Assembly (NCBI RefSeq): GCF_001660705.2
Contig: NZ_LYBV02000006.1
Span: 1-34,920 of the forward strand
Source: Saccharicrinis aurantiacus
Lineage (GTDB): Bacteria; Bacteroidota; Bacteroidia; Bacteroidales; Marinilabiliaceae
Direction of reading: 5' to 3'
Length of the DNA stretch: 34,920 nucleotides
This document shows, piece by piece, positions 8,622 through 16,337 of the stretch (position 1 is its first letter; each line of letters opens with the position of its first letter). The notes beneath the pieces were generated by a model, which was not told the origin of the DNA, ran no database searches, and saw only the letters and a program-made list of their open reading frames with translations. A program made the translations under genes and the position numbers.

Positions 8622-9647
8622 GTGAAGAGAAGAGTACTAATTATATATACAGGTGGAACAATTGGGATGGTTAACGATCCTGAAACAAACTCTTTGGTGC
8701 CGTTTGACTTTGAGTTAATAGAAGAGAAGGTTCCTGAATTAAAACGATTTGATTTTGTTGTCGATTCTACAACGTTTAATCCCATAATAGACTCTTCTGA
8801 TATGAACCCTGAGGTATGGGGGAAAATTGGTGTTTTATTAGAAGAAAACTATGATCTATATGATGGTTTTGTTGTATTGCACGGAACAGATACGATGGCA
8901 TATACGGCAAGTGCGCTTAGCTTTATGGCGTATAACCTTCGAAAACCTATTGTTTTTACGGGGAGTCAGTTACCAATGGGAACCCTTCGTACTGATGGGA
9001 AAGAGAATCTAATTACGGCTTTAGATATCGCCTCAACTTATCAGGATGGATTACCGATGGTACCTGAGGTATGTATCTTTTTTCAAGATAAGCTATTTAG
9101 AGCAAATAGAACTACCAAATATAATGCAGAGCATTTTAGAGCCTTTAGGTCTGATAATTACCCACCTCTTGCTGAAGTTGGAATACACATAAAATATAAT
9201 CATCCTTATATACTTAATACCGAAGAAAAGGGTGAATTTTTTGTGGCTAAAAAAATGAATACTAATGTTGGGTTGTTAAAGGTATTTCCGGGTATGGACA
9301 GGAGTTTTTTAGAAGCAGTTTTAAATGCCCCTGGTTTAGAAGCGGTTGTTCTTGAGACATTTGGATCTGGTAATGCACCTACTAAGAAGTGGTTTTTAGA
9401 AGCTATTGAAAAAGCTGTCCAAAACGGATTAATAGTTCTAAATGTAACACAATGTTTAGCTGGTCACGTTGAAATGTCAAGATATGAAACGGGCGTTCAT
9501 TTATTAGAAGCAGGAGTATTTAGCGGCTATGACATCACCACAGAGAGTGCTATTACAAAATTGATGTATTTGCTAGGTAATTGTGAAAGTAAAGAAGAAA
9601 TTAAAGTAAAGTTAAATAAATCATTAAAAGGCGAAATATATATTTAG
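8622..9647 (+). CDS. ansA: Type I (cytoplasmic) L-asparaginase
   Basis: The 341-aa enzyme hydrolyses asparagine to aspartate and ammonium. The first catalytic threonine T13 lies in YTGGTIGM (9-16), the second motif HGTDT (87-91) supplies T89 and D90, and K166 in RTTK completes the set. There is no signal peptide, so it is the cytoplasmic type. The start is GTG: a TAA stop lies directly upstream in frame (8619-8621), and the next ATG falls after the catalytic TGGTIG. It follows tatD on the same strand. Confidence 0.93.
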   Translation: MKRRVLIIYTGGTIGMVNDPETNSLVPFDFELIEEKVPELKRFDFVVDSTTFNPIIDSSDMNPEVWGKIGVLLEENYDLYDGFVVLHGTDTMAYTASALSFMAYNLRKPIVFTGSQLPMGTLRTDGKENLITALDIASTYQDGLPMVPEVCIFFQDKLFRANRTTKYNAEHFRAFRSDNYPPLAEVGIHIKYNHPYILNTEEKGEFFVAKKMNTNVGLLKVFPGMDRSFLEAVLNAPGLEAVVLETFGSGNAPTKKWFLEAIEKAVQNGLIVLNVTQCLAGHVEMSRYETGVHLLEAGVFSGYDITTESAITKLMYLLGNCESKEEIKVKLNKSLKGEIYI

Positions 9648-9649
9648 GC

Positions 9650-9679
9650 TTTGTATTTGCCGATTTTTTTGTATTTTGC
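9650..9679 (+). promoter_or_regulatory. Candidate promoter for the ExbB/ExbD cassette
   Basis: TTTG (9650-9653), an 18-nt spacer, then TATTTTGC (9672-9679). The -7 element is one base short of a perfect TAnnTTTG. It would give a leader of roughly 110 nt before exbB. The spacer 9648-9795 holds no other recognisable element. Confidence 0.35.
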
Positions 9680-9795
9680 GCATCTGAAAAATTCAGGATT
9701 TCAATTATTAACTTGTTTATTGCGAATAAGAAGGGATTTATAGCATTAAACTACAGTATTAACAAACTAATACAAACAAAAATTTTTTACAGACT

Positions 9796-10614
9796 ATGAA
9801 AAAGCTATTTGCGTTTTTTGCAGTTTTCGGGATGCTAACATTAGGTGCATCAACAATTTATGCTCAAGATGAAACTGGGGCAGAAGTAGAAACTGTTGCT
9901 GAAGAAGGAGCTACTGAAGAGGTAGCAGTTGAAGAGGTTGCTGAAGAAGCTGCTACTGAGGTAGAAGCTGAAGCACCTAAGGGTATTCACAAACAAATTA
10001 AAGCGAAATTCATCGAAGGTGGTGCTGGTTTTATGAGTTTTGTAGTATTAGCATTGATTTTTGGTTTAGCGCTTTGTATTGAGCGTATTATTTACCTAAA
10101 TCTTGCATCTACAAACACTAAAAAACTTCTTCAAAACATTGAAGACGCTTTAAATGAAGGCGGTGTAGAAGCTGCAAAAGAGGTATGTCGTAACACACGT
10201 GGCCCTGTTGCATCTATCTTTTACCAAGGTTTAGATCGTTTCGACGAAGGTATCGATGTTGTTGAAAAGTCAGTTGTTTCTTACGGATCTGTTCAAATGG
10301 GTCTTTTAGAGAAAAACCTTACTTGGATTTCATTATTTATCGCTCTTGCTCCTATGTTAGGATTTATGGGTACGGTAATTGGTATGATTGACGCGTTCGA
10401 TAAAATCCAATCTATGGGTGATGTTTCTGCAACAGCAGTAGCAGGAGGTATTAAAGTTGCACTTATTACAACTGTAACAGGTTTGATCGTTGCAATGATT
10501 CTTCAAATTTTTTACAACTACATCGTTTCTAAAATTGATGGTATTGTAAATAATATGGAAGATGCTTCTATCTCTTTATTAGATATTTTATTAAAGTACA
10601 ACATGAAAAAATAA
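9796..10614 (+). CDS. exbB: ExbB/TolQ/MotA-family proton channel protein
   Basis: The 272-aa inner-membrane protein forms the stator core that couples proton flow to TonB (or a gliding/Tol-type machine). A signal-like helix (1-23) ends at AQDE. It is followed by a strikingly acidic Glu/Ala/Val-rich stretch (25-60), then TM1 (about 77-97), a cytoplasmic domain, TM2 (177-200, with GFMGTVIGMIDAF) and TM3 (218-240). E. coli ExbB lacks the acidic segment, but this N-terminal layout is common in Bacteroidota. It leads a tight four-gene unit: gaps of 7, 9 and 5 bp separate it from the small membrane protein and two ExbD proteins. No tonB gene is nearby. Confidence 0.92.
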   Translation: MKKLFAFFAVFGMLTLGASTIYAQDETGAEVETVAEEGATEEVAVEEVAEEAATEVEAEAPKGIHKQIKAKFIEGGAGFMSFVVLALIFGLALCIERIIYLNLASTNTKKLLQNIEDALNEGGVEAAKEVCRNTRGPVASIFYQGLDRFDEGIDVVEKSVVSYGSVQMGLLEKNLTWISLFIALAPMLGFMGTVIGMIDAFDKIQSMGDVSATAVAGGIKVALITTVTGLIVAMILQIFYNYIVSKIDGIVNNMEDASISLLDILLKYNMKK

Positions 10615-10621
10615 GTTAAAC

Positions 10622-11068
10622 ATGAGTAAACTTGCAAAAATAATAACTTATATACTATTTGCGCTAATTGCTGTTTCTGCTGTTTTCGTTGTTATGCTCT
10701 TTACGGGTGGCGAAGTTGTAGGAGAAACATACTATACTCCTGTTTATACTGATAATTTTTTGAATTGGGCTAAGTTTTTAGCAGCAGGTGCTGCAGTCCT
10801 AACTTTATTATTTGAAGTGTATCATGTTATAGTAAGTCCAAAAAATGCTGCACGTAGTTTAATTTCTATTGCGATATTAGCAGTTATTGCATTAGTATCA
10901 TACAGCTTAGCTGATGATACTGCATTACAGCTTGGTGGATATGAAGGAACAGATAATGTACCTTCAATGTTAAAAATGACTGGTGGTTTTATGTATAGTA
11001 CATATATCCTTTTAGGGGGTGTAATTGTATCTATCATTGTAGCTGAGGTTTCAAAAATGGTTAAATAG
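10622..11068 (+). CDS. Four-helix membrane protein of the ExbB-ExbD cassette
   Basis: This 148-aa protein has four hydrophobic helices (about 7-29, 47-67, 78-96, 120-143) and a short periplasmic loop with tyrosines (VGETYYTPVYTD). I do not recognise a named domain. It is wedged between exbB and the first exbD with gaps of 7 and 9 bp, and small membrane proteins in this position recur in Bacteroidota. A role as accessory subunit of the channel is inferred from position only. Confidence 0.8.
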   Translation: MSKLAKIITYILFALIAVSAVFVVMLFTGGEVVGETYYTPVYTDNFLNWAKFLAAGAAVLTLLFEVYHVIVSPKNAARSLISIAILAVIALVSYSLADDTALQLGGYEGTDNVPSMLKMTGGFMYSTYILLGGVIVSIIVAEVSKMVK

Positions 11069-11077
11069 TAGTTAATT

Positions 11078-11653
11078 ATGGGAAAAAGATCTGTACCAGA
11101 AGTGAATGCCGGGTCAATGGCCGATATTGCATTCCTTCTACTCATATTCTTCCTTGTTACAACTACCATGGATACCGATTCAGGTTTATCACGACGTCTT
11201 CCTCCTCCAGTGGAGCAAGAGGAAACAGATACTCCTCCTATTAAAGAAAGAAACGTTTTTACGGTTCTTTTGAATAGTAAAAATCAACTTCTAGTAGAAG
11301 GGAAACCCATGCGAGTTGAAGAACTCAAGGATGCTACGAAGGAATTTATTTTGAATGAGGGTCGAGATGAAAAATTACCAGAGTTTAATCAGGTAGAAAT
11401 TGATTATTTCGGCTTATATGAAGTTTCAAAAGGAATTATCTCGTTGCAAAATGATAACGGAACTCAATATGCAAAATATCTAATGGTTCAAAATGAACTT
11501 CAGAGAGCATATAGTGAGTTGAGAAATGAGTTAGCTCGAAGAAAATTCAGGAAGGATTATGCCGACATCGAAGATGAGGAACAAAAGGCAATTAGAAAAA
11601 TCTATCCACAAAGAATTTCTGAGGCAGAACCTAAAAATATTGGTAAAAATTAA
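11078..11653 (+). CDS. exbD: ExbD/TolR-family protein, first copy
   Basis: This 191-aa single-span protein has a short cytoplasmic start, a TM helix (about 15-31, ADIAFLLLIFFLVTTTM) and a periplasmic domain. D16 at the helix start matches the proton-carrying aspartate of ExbD (D25 in E. coli). It is longer than E. coli ExbD (141 aa), with an extra charged periplasmic segment (about 125-191) rich in Arg, Glu and Lys. It pairs with the second ExbD 5 bp downstream; paired ExbD genes are usual in this phylum. Confidence 0.92.
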   Translation: MGKRSVPEVNAGSMADIAFLLLIFFLVTTTMDTDSGLSRRLPPPVEQEETDTPPIKERNVFTVLLNSKNQLLVEGKPMRVEELKDATKEFILNEGRDEKLPEFNQVEIDYFGLYEVSKGIISLQNDNGTQYAKYLMVQNELQRAYSELRNELARRKFRKDYADIEDEEQKAIRKIYPQRISEAEPKNIGKN

Positions 11654-11658
11654 TTGGT

Positions 11659-12132
11659 ATGGCAAAGTTTAGAAAGAAAAAAAGTGGAGAGCAACAAGCG
11701 ATCAACACAGCTTCTTTGCCTGATATCGTATTTATGCTACTTTTCTTTTTCATGGTTTCAACAACTATGAAAGAGGTAACTTTAAAAGTTAGTATACAAG
11801 CTCCAGAAGCGACTGAGTTAGCTAAGTTGGAAAAAAAGAGTTTGGTAACTTACATTTATGTTGGTGTGCCTACAAAGCAATACCAATCTATGTATGGTAC
11901 TGAGCCTAGAGTACAACTGAATGATCAGTTTGCAACTGTGGCAGATATTCAAAGTTACATTGCACAAGAGCGTGATGCTATGAAAGAGAATGATCGTCCA
12001 AAGATGACTACCTCAATCAAAGCGGATTATGATTGTCCAATGGGTATTATTACTGAAATTAAACAGGCACTGCGTAAGGCACAAGCTTTAAAAATTAACT
12101 ATTCAGCTCGACAAAAAGTTGAGTATAATTAG
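11659..12132 (+). CDS. exbD: ExbD/TolR-family protein, second copy
   Basis: The 157-aa protein has a basic cytoplasmic tail (FRKKKSG), then a TM helix (about 21-38) that starts with the conserved aspartate D22 (SLPDIVFMLLFFFMVSTTM). A periplasmic domain with the usual ExbD ending follows. It differs clearly from the preceding copy, so it is an old paralogue rather than a recent duplication, and the two may form a heterodimer in the ExbB pore. Last gene of the cassette, followed by a strong hairpin. Confidence 0.92.
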   Translation: MAKFRKKKSGEQQAINTASLPDIVFMLLFFFMVSTTMKEVTLKVSIQAPEATELAKLEKKSLVTYIYVGVPTKQYQSMYGTEPRVQLNDQFATVADIQSYIAQERDAMKENDRPKMTTSIKADYDCPMGIITEIKQALRKAQALKINYSARQKVEYN

Positions 12133-12150
12133 TAGTTAATTATGAAATAT

Positions 12151-12182
12151 AAAAAAAGGGATTCGTAAGAATCCCTTTTTTT
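12151..12182. terminator. Bidirectional terminator between exbD and cobT
   Basis: A perfect 7-bp stem GGGATTC/GAATCCC (12158-12164, 12169-12175) with a GTAA loop is flanked by seven As and seven Ts. It can therefore end transcription of exbD from the left and cobT from the right. Confidence 0.92.
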
Positions 12183-12194
12183 GTGCTCTATATT

Positions 12195-13253
12195 TTATAA
12201 TACGCTTTCCCCGTGTTCCGTTGTATCTGTAATATCAGCCTCTTCAAAACTAGTCATGTCATTTATCATGGCAATTGCACCTTCAATTATTGGATACGCC
12301 AATGCCGCACCTGTGCCTTCACCTAATCTTAAATCAAGGTCAAGTATTGGATTTCCTTTCAGAAAGTTTATCATTAAACTATGACCGCCTTCTTTTGATT
12401 CGTGTGAATGAATTACATAATCAATTACATTATTATTGATCGCATGTGCAGCTAGTAAGGCTGAGGTTATAATAAAACCATCATTGATAATTAGCATATT
12501 AAGCTCCGCAGCTTTTAACATACCGCCTGTTATAGTGGCAATCTCGAGTCCTCCAAATTGGCTTAGAATATCGATAGCGTCGTTTGAACTTAGGTTATTC
12601 TCTATGGCAGTGTTTAGTACTTTAAATTTGTGTTTTATGCCATCTGTATTAAGCCCACTTCCTGCACCTACACATTCTTTAAGTGGAATATCAGCATATA
12701 AACTTAAAAGTATTGAAGCAGGTGATGTATTTCCAATACCCATTTCACCAAAAGCAACTACATTGCATCCTTTTTTGTGAATATCAGCAACTATTTTAGC
12801 GCCATTTTCTATTGCCTGAATGCATTCTTTTCTTGTCATAGCTGATCCTTTCAGGAAGTTGCCTGACCCTTTTTTTACTTTAGCATTTATTATTGAAGTT
12901 GATTCGTTAAAATCATAATCTACCCCAGCATCTACAATACTTAACTCTATATTGTATTGTTTAGCTAAAAGTCCTATACCACCGCCGCCTTGTGAAAAAT
13001 TAATCATTTGTTGCCATGTGATTTCTTGAGGACATGGACTAACACCTTCTTCGCAAATATTATGGTCTGAACCAACAACTACAATATGAGGTTTGCTTAG
13101 TTTTGGTTGAAGTGTCTTTTGTATTCTAGCAACTTGAAAAGCTATTTTTTCGAGTTTACCTAATGACCCAAGTGGTTTAGTTTTGTGATCAATCTTGTAC
13201 TTTATCTTATTATCGAGATCTGTACAAATTGGATTTATTTTGAAGTTTATCAT
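12195..13253 (-). CDS. cobT: Nicotinate-nucleotide-dimethylbenzimidazole phosphoribosyltransferase
   Basis: The 352-aa enzyme makes alpha-ribazole phosphate, the lower-ligand precursor of cobalamin. Family signatures are KPLGSLGKLEKIA (about 27-39), GEMGIGNTSPASILL and GEGTGAALAYPII, where E312 matches the catalytic glutamate (E317 in Salmonella CobT). The length is normal. It is a single-gene minus-strand unit ending at a shared terminator; no cobU, cobS or other B12 gene is in the window. The 119-bp upstream spacer shows no B12 box, so no cobalamin riboswitch is called. Confidence 0.95.
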   Translation of the reverse strand: MINFKINPICTDLDNKIKYKIDHKTKPLGSLGKLEKIAFQVARIQKTLQPKLSKPHIVVVGSDHNICEEGVSPCPQEITWQQMINFSQGGGGIGLLAKQYNIELSIVDAGVDYDFNESTSIINAKVKKGSGNFLKGSAMTRKECIQAIENGAKIVADIHKKGCNVVAFGEMGIGNTSPASILLSLYADIPLKECVGAGSGLNTDGIKHKFKVLNTAIENNLSSNDAIDILSQFGGLEIATITGGMLKAAELNMLIINDGFIITSALLAAHAINNNVIDYVIHSHESKEGGHSLMINFLKGNPILDLDLRLGEGTGAALAYPIIEGAIAMINDMTSFEEADITDTTEHGESVL

Positions 13254-13342
13254 TATTCTTGATTTAAGCTTATTTGTTCAATTATAAATATGTTTTGCCT
13301 GGAGATGTGATTAATACCATTTTATTCAGCTCATAAAATTAG

Positions 13343-13350
13343 TATTTTTG
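13343..13350 (+). promoter_or_regulatory. Candidate -7 promoter box for the REC-REC-PPDK_N gene
   Basis: TATTTTTG, a perfect TAnnTTTG, sits 22 nt before the ATG at 13373. No -33 TTG is at the expected distance. Confidence 0.45.
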
Positions 13351-13372
13351 ATAAATATCAACTGAATAATAT

Positions 13373-16327
13373 ATGGAAAGCGATAATAAAGTTCAACCAT
13401 TAGGTTTTTTTGCAGAAACGGCTTTTAGCAACCTGATGCAGAATCGGATTCAAACTGTATTACTTATATGTAGTAGTTATGATGCTTTCTTATTGGAAGA
13501 GGATGGTAGAATAGAAGAACAAATATTTAATGAGTATGTATCGTTAAATCTTAGATATCCACCAAAGTTTATTAGAGTAAGCTCTTCTGAGGAGGCTTTA
13601 AAGCATTTAGAAACTCATTCCATTGATTTAATTATATCGATGTTAAGTATTGGCGGGATGGATCCTTTTATTTTAACGCAAACTATTAAAAGTCAGTATG
13701 AGGATATTCCTATTGTAGTATTAACTCCTTTTTCCCGTGAAGTTACACTAACCCTTAGCCGAGAAGATACCAGTGCGATCGATTATATTTTTTGTTGGCT
13801 TGGTAATGCCGACATCCTTTTGGCTATTATTAAGCTCATCGAGGATGAAATGAATGCCGATCATGACGTAAATCAAATTGGTGTACAATGTATTATTCTT
13901 GTTGAGGATTCTGTACGTTTTTATTCTTCTTATTTGCCAACAATTTACAAGATTGTATTTAATCAGTCTAAAAAGTTTATGACTGAAGGTTTAAATGAAC
14001 ACCAAAAGATGCTCAGAATGCGTGGGCGTCCGAAAATATTAATGGCTAGGGATTATGAAGAGGCAGTTAATTTATATGAGAAGTATAAGTCAAATGTTCT
14101 AGGTATTATTTCTGATGTGTCATTTAATAAAGAGGGAGTAAAATTCGAAAAAGCCGGTGTTGCATTAGCGAAAATGGTGAAGCGTGAGAACCCTTTTATG
14201 CCGTTTTTATTGCAATCTTCAGATAAAGAAATTGGATTAATTGCACGAGAGATAAAGGTTGGGTTTCTGCATAAATATGCGAAGAACTTATTGCACGAAC
14301 TCAAACATTTCTTGAAAGTATATTTAGCTTTTGGAGATTTTGTTTTTGTTGACCCGGTTAGTTTAAAAGAGGTCGCACGTGTTAGTAATCTAAAGAGTTT
14401 ACAAGAAAAGTTAAGTACTATTCCAGATGACTCATTGCGTTATCATTTCGAGCGTGATCATGTTTCTAAATGGCTTAATGCAAGAGCTCTATTTCCAGTG
14501 GCAGAAGTTGTTAAAAGCCTAAAAGTTGAAGATTTTGATTCTCTTGAGCTGACAAAAAGGTTCTTAATCGAAACGATTTCCAATTATAGAATTTCAAAAA
14601 ATAAGGGTGTAATAGCTAAGTTTTATCCTGATAAATATGATAGTTATGTTAGGTTTGCTCGTATAGGTAACGGCTCAATAGGTGGTAAAGCGCGTGGTTT
14701 GGCTTTTCTTAATAATATGATTAAGAAGCATAGCGAGGAATTGTATTTTGATAATGTTGATATTTCAATACCACGAACAGTTGTAATCGGAACTGATGTT
14801 TTTGAGTTATTCATGGAGTACAATAATCTTTATGAAATTGCATTATCTGATTTACCTGATGATGTAATACTAAAAAGATTTGTAGAGGCCAAGTTACCAA
14901 GCATGTCTAAACTATATTTAGAAAAGTTTATCACTGTAATAAAAAATCCTATAGCCATACGTTCGTCTAGCGTTTTAGAGGATAGCCACTATCAGCCTTT
15001 TGCAGGTATTTATTCTACCTATATGGTAAGTAATACCGATTCGGAGGAGGTGGTTATGAAACAAATCGGTGACGCCATTAAATGTGTATATGCTTCTGTC
15101 TATTTTAAGGCAAGTAAGGCTTATATGGAGGCAACAATGAATATTATTGATGAAGAGAAAATGGGAATAGTTCTACAAGAAGTCGTAGGTCAAACCCATG
15201 GAAATAGATTTTATCCTACAATATCAGGCGTTGCTAGATCTGTCAACTTCTACCCTATACCTCCAGAGCAATCGAGTGATGGTATTGTAAATGTGGCGCT
15301 TGGTTTGGGAAAACAGATAGTTGAAGGTGGAGTTTCTTTGCGTTTTTCTCCAAAATTCCCACAAAAGTCACTGCAGTTGTCTACGCCTGAGTTTACGATT
15401 CGTGAAACGCAAAAGAAATTCTTTGCCTTAGATATGGATAATACTAGTTTTGTGCCATCAACAGATGACGCTGTTAACTTACTTCATCTGGATATCAAAA
15501 AGGCAAAGGAGGATGGAGCATTACGATGGTTAGGATCAGTATATGATTATCAGAATAATATTATTCGTGATGGACTGCATGCAAAAGGAATTCCATTAGT
15601 AACTTTTTCAAATATTCTAAAACATGATGCATTTCCACTTGCAGAAGTAGTTGAGCGAGTGATGAAACTTGGCCAGAAAAAGATGAATCAGCCGGTAGAA
15701 ATTGAGTTCGCTGTTGATTTGCAAGCGAAAGGAGGTCGTCATACATTTTATCCTTTGCAAATTCGTCCTATTGTTGATGATGATGAATCGATAAAAGAGG
15801 ATTTAGAATTGTGTGATGTCAATAATGAGTTATTGTTTTCAAGCTCAGCTCTTGGTAATGGTGTTATTAGCGATGTTTGCGATATTGTATATGTTAAGTC
15901 TGTTAAGTTTGATGCATCTCGTACCATAGATATGGTTCCTACAGTCGAAAAAATAAATAGAGTTTTACGAGATGAGAATAAGAATTATTTGCTCATCGGA
16001 CCGGGAAGATGGGGTTCGCAAGATCCATGGTTGGGTATTCCTGTAAAGTGGCCACAAATATCTGCGGCTAGAGTTATTGTTGAAACATCTCTTGATGGTT
16101 TTGCTGTTGATCCTAGTCAGGGGACTCATTTTTTTCAGAACCTTACATCTCTTAGAGTTGGGTATTTAACTTTAGGGAAAGATGAAGATAAGTTTGATGA
16201 GTCGTATTTAAATGAACTACCTGCGGTATTTGAAGATGAATTTATCAGGCATGTTCAAGTATTAAATCCAATATCAATGAGAATTGATGGAAAAAAAGGA
16301 ATAGCTGCCATATCATACCCCAAATAG
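13373..16327 (+). CDS. Receiver-receiver-PPDK_N (ATP-grasp) multidomain protein
   Basis: This 984-aa cytoplasmic protein has three parts. First is a receiver-like fold (about 18-155) without a phospho-aspartate (the site reads ISMLSI). Second is a more complete receiver (about 170-320) with E178/D179, D248 (IISDVSF) and K301. Third, from about 430, is a PEP synthase/PPDK N-terminal ATP-binding domain: GNGSIGGKARG (about 431-441), AIRSSSVLEDS (about 528), SGVARSVNFYP, ALGLGKQIVEGG and EIEFAVDL. The end (about 870-984) carries a conserved-looking LIGPGRWGSQDPWLG and GTHFFQN. The phosphohistidine swivel domain and the PEP/pyruvate barrel of PPDK are both absent, so it is not a complete PEP synthase. 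Related proteins in Bacteroidota are often labelled 'phosphoenolpyruvate synthase'; the real substrate is unknown. Single-gene unit, convergent with the next gene. Confidence 0.88.
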   Translation: MESDNKVQPLGFFAETAFSNLMQNRIQTVLLICSSYDAFLLEEDGRIEEQIFNEYVSLNLRYPPKFIRVSSSEEALKHLETHSIDLIISMLSIGGMDPFILTQTIKSQYEDIPIVVLTPFSREVTLTLSREDTSAIDYIFCWLGNADILLAIIKLIEDEMNADHDVNQIGVQCIILVEDSVRFYSSYLPTIYKIVFNQSKKFMTEGLNEHQKMLRMRGRPKILMARDYEEAVNLYEKYKSNVLGIISDVSFNKEGVKFEKAGVALAKMVKRENPFMPFLLQSSDKEIGLIAREIKVGFLHKYAKNLLHELKHFLKVYLAFGDFVFVDPVSLKEVARVSNLKSLQEKLSTIPDDSLRYHFERDHVSKWLNARALFPVAEVVKSLKVEDFDSLELTKRFLIETISNYRISKNKGVIAKFYPDKYDSYVRFARIGNGSIGGKARGLAFLNNMIKKHSEELYFDNVDISIPRTVVIGTDVFELFMEYNNLYEIALSDLPDDVILKRFVEAKLPSMSKLYLEKFITVIKNPIAIRSSSVLEDSHYQPFAGIYSTYMVSNTDSEEVVMKQIGDAIKCVYASVYFKASKAYMEATMNIIDEEKMGIVLQEVVGQTHGNRFYPTISGVARSVNFYPIPPEQSSDGIVNVALGLGKQIVEGGVSLRFSPKFPQKSLQLSTPEFTIRETQKKFFALDMDNTSFVPSTDDAVNLLHLDIKKAKEDGALRWLGSVYDYQNNIIRDGLHAKGIPLVTFSNILKHDAFPLAEVVERVMKLGQKKMNQPVEIEFAVDLQAKGGRHTFYPLQIRPIVDDDESIKEDLELCDVNNELLFSSSALGNGVISDVCDIVYVKSVKFDASRTIDMVPTVEKINRVLRDENKNYLLIGPGRWGSQDPWLGIPVKWPQISAARVIVETSLDGFAVDPSQGTHFFQNLTSLRVGYLTLGKDEDKFDESYLNELPAVFEDEFIRHVQVLNPISMRIDGKKGIAAISYPK

Positions 16328-16337
16328 CTCATGATTT

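Noticed and set aside
12181-12780. Plus-strand open frames inside cobT
   Set aside because: They are antisense to a clearly recognised cobT with conserved catalytic residues; composition looks like complementary-strand shadow.
13254-13372. Cobalamin riboswitch upstream of cobT
   Set aside because: No B12 box or supporting stems were found on the minus strand, and the spacer is only 119 bp; a TGCCTGG segment near 13297 is not enough.
13373-16327. Complete phosphoenolpyruvate synthase (ppsA)
   Set aside because: Only the N-terminal ATP-binding domain is present; the swivel His and PEP/pyruvate-binding barrel are missing, and the N-terminus is receiver-like.
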